Positions 43,384 through 52,761 of a DNA stretch of 64,000 bases are shown piece by piece. The notes below the pieces were generated by a model that saw only the letters and a program-made list of their open reading frames with translations, ran no database searches and had not been told where the DNA came from. The translations under genes and the position numbers were made by a program. The stretch covers positions 1,984,001 to 2,048,000 of the forward strand of contig NZ_CP143545.1 in NCBI RefSeq assembly GCF_046237625.1, given 5' to 3'. This DNA is from Paraperibacillus esterisolvens. Lineage in GTDB: Bacteria; Bacillota; Bacilli; Bacillales; DSM-1321. How positions within the stretch are numbered: position 1 is the first letter of the stretch; the number at the start of each line of letters is the position of its first letter.

Positions 43384-46300
43384 TTATGAGGCCTTCCTGA
43401 TTTTTTCTTTCTTCGCCTGACGGAAGAAGAACAGCTCATATAACACTGGAATGATGATGAGTGTTAATAGAGTGGATGACGTCAAGCCGCCGATTACTGT
43501 AATGGCAAGGCCCTTGGAAATCAAAGTTCCGGATGACGTGGTGAGTGCCAGCGGAATAAGGGCTGCGATGGTTGCAAAAGCAGTCATCAGGATCGGTCGA
43601 AGTCTGGTTTTGCCTGCTTCGATCAAGGATTTCCTGATGGACATTTCTTTTTCCTCGCGATTCTGATTGATCCGGTCTACAAGCACGATGGCATTGGTTG
43701 TGACAATACCAATCAGCATCAGGAAGCCGATCATTACGGACACAGACAGTGGTTCATCAGCGAGCACCAATCCGAACAAGGAACCGATCGGGACAAAGAT
43801 GAGTGATGACAGGATGATGAATGGAATCCTTGCTTTTCCGAAGGCGATGAGCATCGTCAGGTATACGAGACCGATCGCAACAACCATCGCGAGTCCAAGC
43901 TGCTGGAAGGTTTCTACAGTATCATCGCTTCCGCCGCCGCCCTCGAAGTCTACGCCTTCAGGGAGGTCAACATCCTTGTTCACACCGTCAATCACTTCTT
44001 TGGATACTTGCTGGATATTGTCTCCTTCAATCTGTGCCTCGATCCTGGCAAATACTTTGCCGTCCAGCTTCTGGATAGAAGTAAAGGCATCAAGCTCCTG
44101 GACATTTACGAGTTCGCTTACAGGCACTGGTCCTCTTTGTGTGAATACAGGAAGTTCTTTAATTTCATCTATCGATGTAATTTCATCGTTATAGGACAGC
44201 TGGACAGAGCGTGTCTGGTCATCAAGCTTCAGGTTCCCGACGGATACCGGCTGTGTCTGATCTAATATGGTTCCGAGAATCTGGGCTCCTGAGACTCCGA
44301 GATTGCCTGCCTTTTCCTGATCGACATCGATGACCAGCTGTTTTTGTTTTTCAGAGAAATTATTGGATACATATTTAAGCTTGTCATAGGATTTAAGAAA
44401 TTTTTCTACTTCTTTTGAAGCACTTTGCAGTTCTTCCAGGTTATTGGAGAACAAATCAATGACCACATTGTTGTTTGTGGGCGGACCGCCGGTATTCTGT
44501 TCCTGGACGCCAAGCTTTGTACCAGGCTCCTCGCGGTCAGCTATGGCTTTCATCTTCTTTTCAATTTTCGGGATAAACTCATCAATGTCTGTGTTTTCGT
44601 TCAGATTGATAAAGTAGCTTGCCTGGTTTTTCTTTTTCAGTCCGGTCTGGAAGTCACGTGAGCCGACACCTGTTGTTACTTCCTTGATTTCATCCTGTTC
44701 CTTGAACATTTCTTCAAGCTTCAAAGAAACAACATTGGTTTTGCCGAGCGCCGTTGAAGAAGGAAGCTGGACGCTTGCCACCAGGGTTTTTGACTGCTCG
44801 TTCGGCAGGAATGTGAACCCGAGTTTCGGCACTAGCGCGAAAGATCCGCCTAACAAAAGGAGAGACAGAATTAAAATAACGGCTTTATGATTCAGTGACC
44901 AGCCAATTACTTTTTCATAGGTGCGCTGCAAACTGCCTTCCTTTTCTTTCGCCGGTACCTTCTTAAATGAGAACTGAGCAAGGATTGGCACTATCGTTAT
45001 AGAAACGAGCAGGGAAGCCAGCAGTGAAAAGATGACTGTCAAAGCAAATGGAAGGAAAAATTTCCCCGTGATGCCGCCGACAAAGCCTATCGGCAGAAAC
45101 ACCACAACCGTTGTAAGGGTGGAGGAAGTGATCGCCTTCAAGATTTCCTTAGTGGAAGACTGAATTAGATCGTTTGACATCCCTTCCTTGCTTCTGCGGA
45201 CACGGCGGAATATATTTTCAATGACTACTATACTATCATCAACCACACGGCCTACTGCGACAGCCATGCCGCCGAGCGTCATGATATTAAGAGAAATATC
45301 CAGGGCATTCAAAAAAATGGCTGAAATCAAGAGTGATAGTGGAATGGATATGATTGAGATTAGAGTGGCCCGGACATTTCGCAGGAAAAGCAAAACAGCA
45401 AGAGATGCAAACAAGGCCCCAAGCAATCCTTCTTTAACAAGTGTTGTTACAGATTCTTCTATACCGGCCGCTGAATCAAAGCCGATCGCATAATCTACAT
45501 CTTTTTTATACTTATTTAATATTTTGATTACTTCATCCGCTACAGCGACTGTATTGGCGTCCTGCTTTTTCGTGACGGCCATGGAAAGTGATTCTTTCAT
45601 ATTATAACGGGTATATTCAGCCTGCTCGGATACCGGCTCGATTTTGGCTATATCCCCAAGCTTCACGCTTTTTGTATTTCCCGGTATGGAAGAAGTGATG
45701 TTCAGGTTTTTCAGCTCACTCAATTTCTCGATTTTGTCTTCGACACGTACGGGAACCTGAATATCTTCAGAAGTAACCGTGCCGGCAGGGAAGGAGAATA
45801 GCTTTTGGCTGATTTGTTCTTTGATGCCGGAAAGGGAAATCCCATTGGCCTGGGCTTTTTTCTTATCGGCTGTTACCTGAAGGAGTTCTTCTTTCAACCC
45901 GCCGACCGTAACTGAATTAATGCCTTCAATTTTTTTGATTTCAGGGATGATCTTGTCATTCAGAATTTTATCGGCACTGCTGCCTCCTTTAGAGAAGAGG
46001 GAGATATTATAGATCGGGAATGAGCCGAACGAGAAGCGGCTGACATCGACTTTAGCACTGTCAGGCAGATTTTCTTCCTTAATGATGGCATTTACCTGCT
46101 GTTCAATATCATCCATATCGGTATTGAACGGGAATTCCATGTTGATGATTCCGACACTTTCAAAGTTCGTGCTTTGAACACTCTTGACCCCGTCAAGGCC
46201 GGTGAGGCGTTTTTCAAGCTTGGTAGTGACCTGCTCATCCACATCAGCTGGAGAGGCGCCGGGATAGACGGCTTCAATGGAAAGCTGGGGGAATTCGATA

Positions 46301-46419
46301 TCAGGAAGAAGGTCGACTTTCAGTTTGGTGAATGAGTATAATCCTCCCAGTATGAGTAAAAATGAAATAATGAATATGGCTGCTGCGTTCTTCAAGCTGA
46401 ACCGCGTTAATAAATTCAT
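43384..46419 (-). CDS. swrC: RND-family efflux pump (SwrC/YerP-like)
   Basis: A 1011-aa AcrB-type transporter with 12 membrane helices and two large extracytoplasmic loops. Family landmarks are KVDLLPDIEFPQLSIEAVYP near the start, GRVVDDSIVVIENIFR in helix 4, and ILMTAFATIAALIPLAL near the end. SwrC of B. subtilis gives self-resistance to surfactin and is needed for swarming. The ATG at 46419 follows GGAGG at 6 nt. It lies directly downstream of a TetR gene, with two operator-like sites between them. Confidence 0.93.
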   Translation of the reverse strand: MNLLTRFSLKNAAAIFIISFLLILGGLYSFTKLKVDLLPDIEFPQLSIEAVYPGASPADVDEQVTTKLEKRLTGLDGVKSVQSTNFESVGIINMEFPFNTDMDDIEQQVNAIIKEENLPDSAKVDVSRFSFGSFPIYNISLFSKGGSSADKILNDKIIPEIKKIEGINSVTVGGLKEELLQVTADKKKAQANGISLSGIKEQISQKLFSFPAGTVTSEDIQVPVRVEDKIEKLSELKNLNITSSIPGNTKSVKLGDIAKIEPVSEQAEYTRYNMKESLSMAVTKKQDANTVAVADEVIKILNKYKKDVDYAIGFDSAAGIEESVTTLVKEGLLGALFASLAVLLFLRNVRATLISIISIPLSLLISAIFLNALDISLNIMTLGGMAVAVGRVVDDSIVVIENIFRRVRRSKEGMSNDLIQSSTKEILKAITSSTLTTVVVFLPIGFVGGITGKFFLPFALTVIFSLLASLLVSITIVPILAQFSFKKVPAKEKEGSLQRTYEKVIGWSLNHKAVILILSLLLLGGSFALVPKLGFTFLPNEQSKTLVASVQLPSSTALGKTNVVSLKLEEMFKEQDEIKEVTTGVGSRDFQTGLKKKNQASYFINLNENTDIDEFIPKIEKKMKAIADREEPGTKLGVQEQNTGGPPTNNNVVIDLFSNNLEELQSASKEVEKFLKSYDKLKYVSNNFSEKQKQLVIDVDQEKAGNLGVSGAQILGTILDQTQPVSVGNLKLDDQTRSVQLSYNDEITSIDEIKELPVFTQRGPVPVSELVNVQELDAFTSIQKLDGKVFARIEAQIEGDNIQQVSKEVIDGVNKDVDLPEGVDFEGGGGSDDTVETFQQLGLAMVVAIGLVYLTMLIAFGKARIPFIILSSLIFVPIGSLFGLVLADEPLSVSVMIGFLMLIGIVTTNAIVLVDRINQNREEKEMSIRKSLIEAGKTRLRPILMTAFATIAALIPLALTTSSGTLISKGLAITVIGGLTSSTLLTLIIIPVLYELFFFRQAKKEKIRKAS

Positions 46420-46453
46420 AAATGCCTCCAATTTTCAAATTTTTTATTTATAT

Positions 46454-46474
46454 TATACTGACCCGTGGGTACTC
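46454..46474 (-). promoter_or_regulatory. Operator-like site 1 overlapping the swrC promoter
   Basis: On the plus strand the site reads TATACTGACCCGTGGGTACT (then C), centred on an ACCCGTGGGT near-palindrome. On the minus strand it is immediately followed by TATAAT, so a bound repressor would cover the swrC promoter. An almost identical copy lies at 46517-46540. Confidence 0.65.
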
Positions 46475-46516
46475 TGAGTACAAAAAAAACGTGTATTTCA
46501 TAATATTTACACATTC

Positions 46517-46540
46517 ATATACTGACCCGCGGGTACTCAT
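46517..46540 (-). promoter_or_regulatory. Operator-like site 2 between the TetR gene and swrC
   Basis: ATACTGACCCGCGGGTACTC matches site 1 at all but one position, and here the core ACCCGCGGGT is a perfect palindrome. The two sites are 65 bp apart (about six helical turns) on the same face, suggesting cooperative TetR binding. Confidence 0.65.
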
Positions 46541-46564
46541 GGGCCAGGTAGAAACCTACCCTGA

Positions 46565-47134
46565 TTATTCATTCCTCCTGCAGCCTCCCACGAAAAGGTC
46601 AACAACGAAGACAGCTGCTCCAAGGAGAGCGGAGTAATCAAAAGCCGGGTCAAAAAATATGTCCCGCTGATAATTGTTCAGCATGCCAATGAATGCTTTG
46701 GCATGAACTGCAGGATCCCGGATTCCTTCTTCCTGCATAAGGCTGGTTACATACTTATGATAGTTGTCGAAGAAGGTATGAAGGGATTTAATCATATTTG
46801 GATCATTTGTATATGCCTGAAGATACTTATTAGGCTTATCGCGGTCCTTGTAAAACACCATCAAATTCTCCTCGGCAATGCATACAAGCTTCTCCTTAAA
46901 GGTTGAAAAGCCATTGACCTTCTGCTCGAGCTGAGATAAATAATGATTGAAGCTGCGGTCGTGCACCTCGATATATAAGCTTTCCTTTGAAGGGAAATAG
47001 AGATAAAGAGTACCTTTAGAGACCCCAGCGAGACCGGCGATATCCAGCATTTTGGTATCATAGTACCCGTTTTTGCCAAATACCTCAAATGCAGCATCCA
47101 GGATCTTTTCCTTCTGGTCATGCCCTCTAGCCAA
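46565..47134 (-). CDS. TetR-family regulator of swrC
   Basis: The 189-aa protein has an N-terminal HTH (KILDAAFEVFGKNGYYDTKM ... GVSKGTLYLYFPSKESLY), the TetR signature, and a ligand-binding C-terminal domain with a TetR_C-like FYKDRDKPNKYLQAY segment. TTG at 47134 follows AAAGGAGGC, preferred over the upstream ATG at 47200. It is transcribed ahead of swrC in the same direction; operator-like sites flank both genes, so it likely represses both and is released by a pump substrate. Confidence 0.9.
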   Translation of the reverse strand: MARGHDQKEKILDAAFEVFGKNGYYDTKMLDIAGLAGVSKGTLYLYFPSKESLYIEVHDRSFNHYLSQLEQKVNGFSTFKEKLVCIAEENLMVFYKDRDKPNKYLQAYTNDPNMIKSLHTFFDNYHKYVTSLMQEEGIRDPAVHAKAFIGMLNNYQRDIFFDPAFDYSALLGAAVFVVDLFVGGCRRNE

Positions 47135-47182
47135 GAGTGAGCCTCCTTTGATTGGGGTGTTTTCTAAGTAAATATATTGGAT

Positions 47183-47199
47183 GCAGTACCCTCTAGTCA
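47183..47199 (-). promoter_or_regulatory. Operator-like site 3 upstream of the TetR gene
   Basis: On the minus strand TGACTAGAGGGTACTGC shares TGAC and GGGTACT at the same spacing with sites 1 and 2 (TGACCCGCGGGTACTC). This suggests autoregulation of the TetR gene. It is more diverged, so likely weaker. Confidence 0.45.
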
Positions 47200-47305
47200 A
47201 ATGATAATTAGAAAAAAATGATTAAACGTGTTTTTAAAATTTATTTTCCGCCTGCAAGGGGTAAATGACAGTAGCATACTACACAAAAAAAGGAGAGTGT
47301 TTGAA

Positions 47306-48970
47306 ATGAAGGAACAAGGCAAAAAGACTGTAGGGGAGTTCTTATTGGAATGCCTGCGAAAGGAATCGGTCACAGAGATTTTCGGTGTGCCGGGGGATTT
47401 TAATTTTTCCCTGTTGGATACCATTGAGGAATTTGAGGGTGTCAGTTTTATTACCAGCCGGAATGAACTGAATGCAGGCTATGCCGCTGACGGATACGCC
47501 AGGCTTAAGGGAATGGGGGCGCTCATCACTACTTTCGGTGTCGGTGAGATGAGTGCATGTAATTCAATTGCAGGTTCCTACAGCGAACATGTGCCCGTTG
47601 TGCATATCGTTGGGTCCCCGGAAACCTCTCAGCAGAAGGAGGGTAAACTCCTTCATCACAGCTTGATGGATGGTGATTTCGGCGTCTTTCATCGGGTCTA
47701 TCAGAACATTACTGCCTATTCAGAAGTAGTGACTCCCGACAATGCGGCAGAAGTGATTCCTAAAGCGCTTGCCGCAGCGAAGAATCAAAAAAAACCAGTC
47801 TATCTTCAAATTGCGATTGATGTGGTCACTCAGCCCCTTCGATCAGAACGAGAACTCCCTTCCCAGGTAGAAAAGAGCGAAGAGAACCTGAGTCAAGTTG
47901 TGGAAAAAGCAGGAGAGCTGCTGAGATCTGCCAGTAGTCCTGTACTTCTCATTGACGTTAAAGGCTATCGATGGCATCTGGAAGGTCAGATGGAGGAGCT
48001 GGCTGAAAAGCTTAATATACCGGTTGTCTCACTTATGCAGGGTAAAGGAGGATTTAACGAACAGCACAAACTGTATTTGGGAATGCTTGGGGGACAATTC
48101 GGAAGCAGCGAGCCGGCCCATGCTGTGGCCCATGCTGATTGTATTGTCGCGGCCGGGCTCCAGCGGTCTGACATGAACATGGCTAAATTCACCATTGAGC
48201 TGGATCAGGAAAAGCTGATTGATATCCAGCCGTATAGTATCAGGATAGGGAATGAAGAATTCGAGAAGGTGGAAGCCGGGGATTTTATCTCTGAACTCCT
48301 TGTGATGGATCTGCCTAAAAAGAATGGAGTGGCGGAGCCCACATTTCCTTATGACATACAAAGCGGCGAAGCGGATGACAAGCTGGAAGCAGCCGCTTAT
48401 TATCCCCGTATTCAGGAGATGCTGCAGCCAAAGGATGTAATTGTAGTCGAAACAGGCACTCTTTTCTACGGAATGTCACAGATCAGGCTTCCAGAGGGTG
48501 CTTCCTACATCGCCCAGGGCGGCTGGCAGAGTATCGGCTACAGCTGCCCTGCAGCTTTTGGAGCCGCCATGGCTGATCGTGACAGGAGGGTAATCCTGTT
48601 CACAGGCGATGGTTCGCTTCAGCTGACGGTCCAGGAAATCAGCTCCATGCTCGAACATGGCTGCCGGCTGATCATCTTCGTACTAAATAATCAGGGCTAT
48701 ACGGTTGAGAAATATCTGAACATTGAAACCGAGAATCAGCCTTATAACAATATCCCGCACTGGGATTATACAAAACTGCCGGCCGTCTTTGGTCATGATG
48801 CCTTTACAGTGAAGGTCCGTACGAATCGAGAGCTGGATGAAGCCATAGTTCAGGCTGAAACAGAGCAGGAGCAGAAGCTTTGCCTGATTGAAATGATTGT
48901 GGGGGATCCGATGGATGCCCCTCAGTATTTGAAGAAAGTCAATGAATATATGGAAGAACAGCAATCCTGA
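47306..48970 (+). CDS. Thiamine-diphosphate 2-oxo acid decarboxylase (indolepyruvate/pyruvate decarboxylase family)
   Basis: The 554-aa ThDP enzyme has the cofactor-activating Glu in SRNELNAGYAADGYAR, the HH pair in GKLLHHSL that separates non-oxidative decarboxylases from acetolactate synthase-like enzymes, and the metal/ThDP motif GDGSLQLTVQEISSM ... NNQGYTVEK. It decarboxylates a 2-oxo acid (pyruvate, indolepyruvate, phenylpyruvate or branched-chain) to an aldehyde. The ATG at 47306 follows AAAGGAG; the frame opens earlier without support. Specificity cannot be read from the sequence. No gene partner. Confidence 0.9.
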   Translation: MKEQGKKTVGEFLLECLRKESVTEIFGVPGDFNFSLLDTIEEFEGVSFITSRNELNAGYAADGYARLKGMGALITTFGVGEMSACNSIAGSYSEHVPVVHIVGSPETSQQKEGKLLHHSLMDGDFGVFHRVYQNITAYSEVVTPDNAAEVIPKALAAAKNQKKPVYLQIAIDVVTQPLRSERELPSQVEKSEENLSQVVEKAGELLRSASSPVLLIDVKGYRWHLEGQMEELAEKLNIPVVSLMQGKGGFNEQHKLYLGMLGGQFGSSEPAHAVAHADCIVAAGLQRSDMNMAKFTIELDQEKLIDIQPYSIRIGNEEFEKVEAGDFISELLVMDLPKKNGVAEPTFPYDIQSGEADDKLEAAAYYPRIQEMLQPKDVIVVETGTLFYGMSQIRLPEGASYIAQGGWQSIGYSCPAAFGAAMADRDRRVILFTGDGSLQLTVQEISSMLEHGCRLIIFVLNNQGYTVEKYLNIETENQPYNNIPHWDYTKLPAVFGHDAFTVKVRTNRELDEAIVQAETEQEQKLCLIEMIVGDPMDAPQYLKKVNEYMEEQQS

Positions 48971-49118
48971 TATTGTTTAGGAGCGGCCTCTGCCGGAGAA
49001 CGGAACAAGGCGGGGGCTTTCCTATGGAAGCTGAAAGAGCGGGATAAAATGGTTATTAGAATATTCATATTATGCTATATTTAAAGAGAGTGGGATATAA
49101 GACACAGGGGGCAATAGA

Positions 49119-50360
49119 ATGAAAAAAGATTTTTACATACAAAACCGAAGTGATTTATATGAAAAAATAGAAGAAAACTCAATCCTTATTCTCTTTGCCG
49201 GCAAGGCACCGCACAAAACGGCAGATGAGGCTTATAAATTCATACCGAACCGAAACTTTTACTATTTGACCGGAATCGATGAACCGAACATCATCTATCT
49301 GGCATATAAACAAAAAGACAGGACAGACGAATATTTGTTCATCGAAAAATCCGATCCAGTGATGGAGAAATGGGTGGGCAAAACCATTTCAAGAGAAGAG
49401 TCAAAGGAAGTTTCGGGGATTGAAAACATTCAGTTTCTGGATCAATTTGAGGGATTCCTATCAAGGATGCTGTTTTCATCAAATCCAGTCGGGCTGTATC
49501 TTGATCTTGAGAGAAGGGAGCTGGATTCGCCGGCTTCGAAGTCTCAAGCCTTTGCTGCCCGGATGCGTGCGAATTATCCTTCCCTTTCAATAAAGAATGT
49601 CTATCAAGATATCTGCAGCCTGAGGGTCTATAAAAAGCCTGAGGAAATTGAAAAGATCAAGCGGGCCATCGACATTACCTATCAAGGCATTCAGGGTGTC
49701 ATGAAGGCGGCCAGGCCTGGCATGAAGGAATACCAGCTTGAGGCACACTTTGACTTTGCCCTGAAATCAAATGGCGTCAAGCATCATGCCTTTAATACGA
49801 TTGTTGCAAGCGGAGAAAATGGCACCATTCTTCACTACGAGCAAAATGATGCTGCTGTTGAAGAGGGAAGCCTTGTGCTTTTGGACCTTGGAGCACAGTT
49901 TGAATATTACAATGCCGATATCAGTTATACATTCCCAGCCGGCGGCAAATTCACTGACAAACAGAAAACCTATTATAACTTAGTATTAAAGGCGTTAAGG
50001 GAAACCACGGCATTGATTAAGCCGGGCACTCCTTTCGCAGAGCTTAACGAACACACGAAATCAGTCCTTGCTGAGGGCTGCATAGATGCCGGGTTAATCA
50101 AGGATAGGAGTGAAATAAGCAATTATTATTATCACGGAGTCAGCCACTTCCTCGGCCTGGACACCCATGATGTGGGCGATTATAAGAACCTGATCCTAAA
50201 ACCCGGGATGGTACTAACAGTGGAGCCCGGACTTTATATTGCCGAAGAAGGAATTGGCATCAGGATTGAGGATGATGTCCTCGTTACAGAGGAAGGGCAT
50301 GAGGTGCTGTCACAGCAGATTTTCCGTTCGGTGGAAGAAATAGAGAACTTTATGAAATAA
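49119..50360 (+). CDS. Xaa-Pro aminopeptidase (M24 family)
   Basis: The 413-aa protein has an N-terminal creatinase-like AMP_N domain (1-~150) and a C-terminal pita-bread metallopeptidase domain. The five dimetal ligands are visible: two Asp in LLDLGAQFEYYNADISYTF, His in VSHFLGLDTHD, Glu in TVEPGLYI, and Glu in GIRIEDDVLV. It removes N-terminal residues next to proline from peptides in the cytosol. Monocistronic with a terminator. Confidence 0.93.
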   Translation: MKKDFYIQNRSDLYEKIEENSILILFAGKAPHKTADEAYKFIPNRNFYYLTGIDEPNIIYLAYKQKDRTDEYLFIEKSDPVMEKWVGKTISREESKEVSGIENIQFLDQFEGFLSRMLFSSNPVGLYLDLERRELDSPASKSQAFAARMRANYPSLSIKNVYQDICSLRVYKKPEEIEKIKRAIDITYQGIQGVMKAARPGMKEYQLEAHFDFALKSNGVKHHAFNTIVASGENGTILHYEQNDAAVEEGSLVLLDLGAQFEYYNADISYTFPAGGKFTDKQKTYYNLVLKALRETTALIKPGTPFAELNEHTKSVLAEGCIDAGLIKDRSEISNYYYHGVSHFLGLDTHDVGDYKNLILKPGMVLTVEPGLYIAEEGIGIRIEDDVLVTEEGHEVLSQQIFRSVEEIENFMK

Positions 50361-50366
50361 GACGGG

Positions 50367-50396
50367 ACCTCCCTTAATCAGGGGGGTTTTTGGGCA
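50367..50396 (+). terminator. Terminator of the Xaa-Pro peptidase gene
   Basis: CCTCCC/GGGGGG stem (with G-T pairs) and loop TTAATCA, followed by TTTTTGG. Confidence 0.8.
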
Positions 50397-50491
50397 GGCT
50401 TTGAGATGTCTGCATTTAGTACAAACACTCAGTTAAAATCTCTTTTGGAAAAAGGATAGATCCATTTTTTTAAGAATTTAGAGGTGTCATT

Positions 50492-51622
50492 TTGAAATTT
50501 ACCATATCCAGTACCCATCTTCAGTCTGCCCTGGGAGATGTGGTGAGGGCTGTATCTTCAAGGAATGCTTTTCCGATCATGGCAGGAATTAAAATAGCTG
50601 CAGGAAGAACGGGGCTTTTCCTGACAGCAAGCAATTCGGATTTTATCATCGAAAGATTTATTAGCGCAGATGCCAGGGGGGAAGGAACAGCACAAATAGA
50701 GCAGGCGGGAACTGTGGTCCTGCCAGCTCAGCTATTCCATAATATAGTGAGGAAACTGCCGGGTGACATAAGCTTTTCCTGCAGTGGAAATCATCTCGCC
50801 GAAGTCAGGTCCGAAGGAATTCATACAGTGATAAGCGGCATGGATCCGGGGGAGTATCCGGCTCTTCCGTCTGTTGAGGGAACTTTCCAGGCTGAGATTG
50901 AGGCAGGGCAGCTTCTTGAACTGATCAAGGGAACCGCTTTTGCGGTTTCAAAAAATCAGTCACGTCCGGTCCTCACCGGTGTTTTTATGGAGTTCCAGGA
51001 AAACTTCATAGATTGTGCGGCCACTGATTCCCACCGTCTGGCCAGGAAGAAGCTAGAATTTTCTGGATCTCTAAAGACGTCAGTCATCATTCCCAGCATA
51101 AGCCTGAATGAGCTGGCGAGGCTGCTGAACCATGGAGGAGGTACAGTCCAGATTACCATCAGCGAGGCTTATGCTATTTTCTCGTTCAACGGAACATCTC
51201 TCTATTCCCGGCTGATCGAAGGAAATTATCCCAAAATCTCGGGCCTTTCTTCCGGACAGTTCAAATCGGCTGTCACTCTCGACCGCAGGAAGCTGCTTGA
51301 AGGAATCGAGAGGGCCGGACTTTTTGCAAGCCAATGGAAAAACCATAATATCCACCTGAACCTGGAAAATAGGATTTCCTTCAGGATTGCCACCACCTCA
51401 AATGAAATGGGTAAAATTGAAGAATTTCAAAAAGTCGAGGAGTTACAAGGAGATGGCGAGTTTTCAGTCATGCTCGACGGACATTTTTTATCAGATGCCC
51501 TTAAGTCCATGTCTGATGAGGAAGTTGTATTAAAATTCGATGGCACCATGCGTCCGGTTCTGATACATCCCGCTGGAGGCAGGGAGCATCTCCATTTGAT
51601 TTCGCCTGTGCGTTCATTTTAA
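50492..51622 (+). CDS. DNA polymerase III beta subunit paralogue (second sliding clamp)
   Basis: The 376-aa protein aligns with DnaN over the full length: FTISSTHLQSALGDVVRAVS at the start, ISGMDPGEYPALP, the FAVSKNQSRPVLTGV segment and ATDSHRLARKKL in domain 2, and a C-terminal LHLISPVRSF in place of the usual LILPVRTY. It lacks dnaA/recF/gyrB neighbours, so it is not the oriC copy. Paralogous clamps occur in some Bacillus genomes; their role is unclear. It is followed by acylphosphatase, 20 bp downstream. Confidence 0.93.
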   Translation: MKFTISSTHLQSALGDVVRAVSSRNAFPIMAGIKIAAGRTGLFLTASNSDFIIERFISADARGEGTAQIEQAGTVVLPAQLFHNIVRKLPGDISFSCSGNHLAEVRSEGIHTVISGMDPGEYPALPSVEGTFQAEIEAGQLLELIKGTAFAVSKNQSRPVLTGVFMEFQENFIDCAATDSHRLARKKLEFSGSLKTSVIIPSISLNELARLLNHGGGTVQITISEAYAIFSFNGTSLYSRLIEGNYPKISGLSSGQFKSAVTLDRRKLLEGIERAGLFASQWKNHNIHLNLENRISFRIATTSNEMGKIEEFQKVEELQGDGEFSVMLDGHFLSDALKSMSDEEVVLKFDGTMRPVLIHPAGGREHLHLISPVRSF

Positions 51623-51642
51623 TAAAAAAAGGGGATGTTGTA

Positions 51643-51915
51643 ATGAAACAGCTTCATCTTATTGTTAAAGGAAGGGTACAGGGAGTCGGTTTCCGCTATT
51701 TCACCCAAATGGAAGCGATGGAGCGTGGAATTAAAGGCTGGGTAAAAAATAATGATGATGGCTCTGTTGAAATTATGGCACAGGGGAAACAAGAGGATCT
51801 TTCCGCTTTTCAGTCACGGATAGAAAAAGGAAGTCCTTTTTCAAAAGTGGATTCAGTAAAGTGGGAAGAAATCCAGGCCGCAGAGTCTTTGACAAAATTC
51901 ACTGTAAAAGGCTAA
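51643..51915 (+). CDS. acyP: Acylphosphatase
   Basis: The 90-aa protein has the full acylphosphatase pattern: GRVQGVGFRYFTQMEAMERG with the phosphate-binding loop and Arg, and GWVKNNDDGSVEIMAQG with the catalytic Asn. It hydrolyses carboxyl-phosphate bonds such as acetyl phosphate. It is co-transcribed with the second sliding-clamp gene (20 bp apart) and ends in a terminator. Confidence 0.96.
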   Translation: MKQLHLIVKGRVQGVGFRYFTQMEAMERGIKGWVKNNDDGSVEIMAQGKQEDLSAFQSRIEKGSPFSKVDSVKWEEIQAAESLTKFTVKG

Positions 51916-51916
51916 A

Positions 51917-51951
51917 AAGCAGGCAGGCTGTACCATGTGCAGTCTGCTTAT
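51917..51951 (+). terminator. Terminator of the dnaN2-acyP unit
   Basis: AAGCAGGCAGGCTG and CAGTCTGCTT form an imperfect stem, followed by ATTTATA. Moderate strength. The intergenic DNA up to 52264 shows no other feature. Confidence 0.65.
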
Positions 51952-52264
51952 TTATATTCTGCAAAAAAGGGGCGGTGCAGCATGTATCAAAAGGCTTCCA
52001 GAAGCTAGGTGTGAAAATCTTTTATTGTGGTGGCATTCCTGCATGCGCATTATTCCGCTCCGCCGCCTAATCATTATCATTATGCCGGTATAAGCCTGGA
52101 CAGCTGACAAACTTTCAGGAATCTCTCTTTACTTTTTTTTCTTGGGGAAATTTGAAAAACACCTTCCTCCCAGCTTTGCCCCTGCATTATAATAACTCGT
52201 ATCATTCAGATAGGGAAAAAATGGATAGATTCTCAATTCCGCATATTAAAGAGAGGGGTGCCCC

Positions 52265-52738
52265 ATGAGTTTTCATATCCGTGTCCGCGCCGGAGCATTG
52301 ATCATAAAGGAGGAAAAAATACTTTTAATAGAATTTAGAGATGAAAATGGGCTTCATTACAATCTTCCTGCAGGAGGAGCAGAACCGGGCGAGAGCATCC
52401 GCGAAGCTGTCCGCAGGGAAGCCATGGAGGAGGCATGTGTCGATGTGGGGGTTGGGGAACTGGCGTTTATTTATGAATATGCCCCTCATGAGTGCGGCTA
52501 TCGGTTCGGCAATACCCATTCACTGGGCCTCATGTTCGAATGTGAACTTGCTCCTGGATCTGCAGCCAGGATGCCGGACCGGCCGGATGCCAATCAGACA
52601 GGCGTAAAGTGGGTAGCTCTATCCGATTTAACCGGTATCATCTTATATCCGAACTTAGCAGATCATATCCTTGATTTTGCCAGCGGCCGGAAGACACTTC
52701 CGCTTATCGAGGAGAATGCATTGGAAGAATACATATAA
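52265..52738 (+). CDS. NUDIX hydrolase
   Basis: The 157-aa protein contains the Nudix box GGAEPGESIREAVRREAMEEACVDVG (consensus GX5EX7REUXEEXGU), at residues ~40-65. It hydrolyses a nucleoside diphosphate linked to another moiety; the substrate is unknown. GAGAGGGG precedes the ATG. Its stop codon overlaps an in-frame upstream ATG of the HIT gene; the two are translationally close and probably functionally linked (nucleotide-conjugate turnover). Confidence 0.93.
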   Translation: MSFHIRVRAGALIIKEEKILLIEFRDENGLHYNLPAGGAEPGESIREAVRREAMEEACVDVGVGELAFIYEYAPHECGYRFGNTHSLGLMFECELAPGSAARMPDRPDANQTGVKWVALSDLTGIILYPNLADHILDFASGRKTLPLIEENALEEYI

Positions 52739-52761
52739 TGAACAAACGGGGGGTAACGGAA

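Noticed and set aside
47228..47305. N-terminal extension of the 2-oxo acid decarboxylase
   Set aside because: It precedes a clear AAAGGAG site and is not conserved-looking; the ATG at 47306 is the better start.
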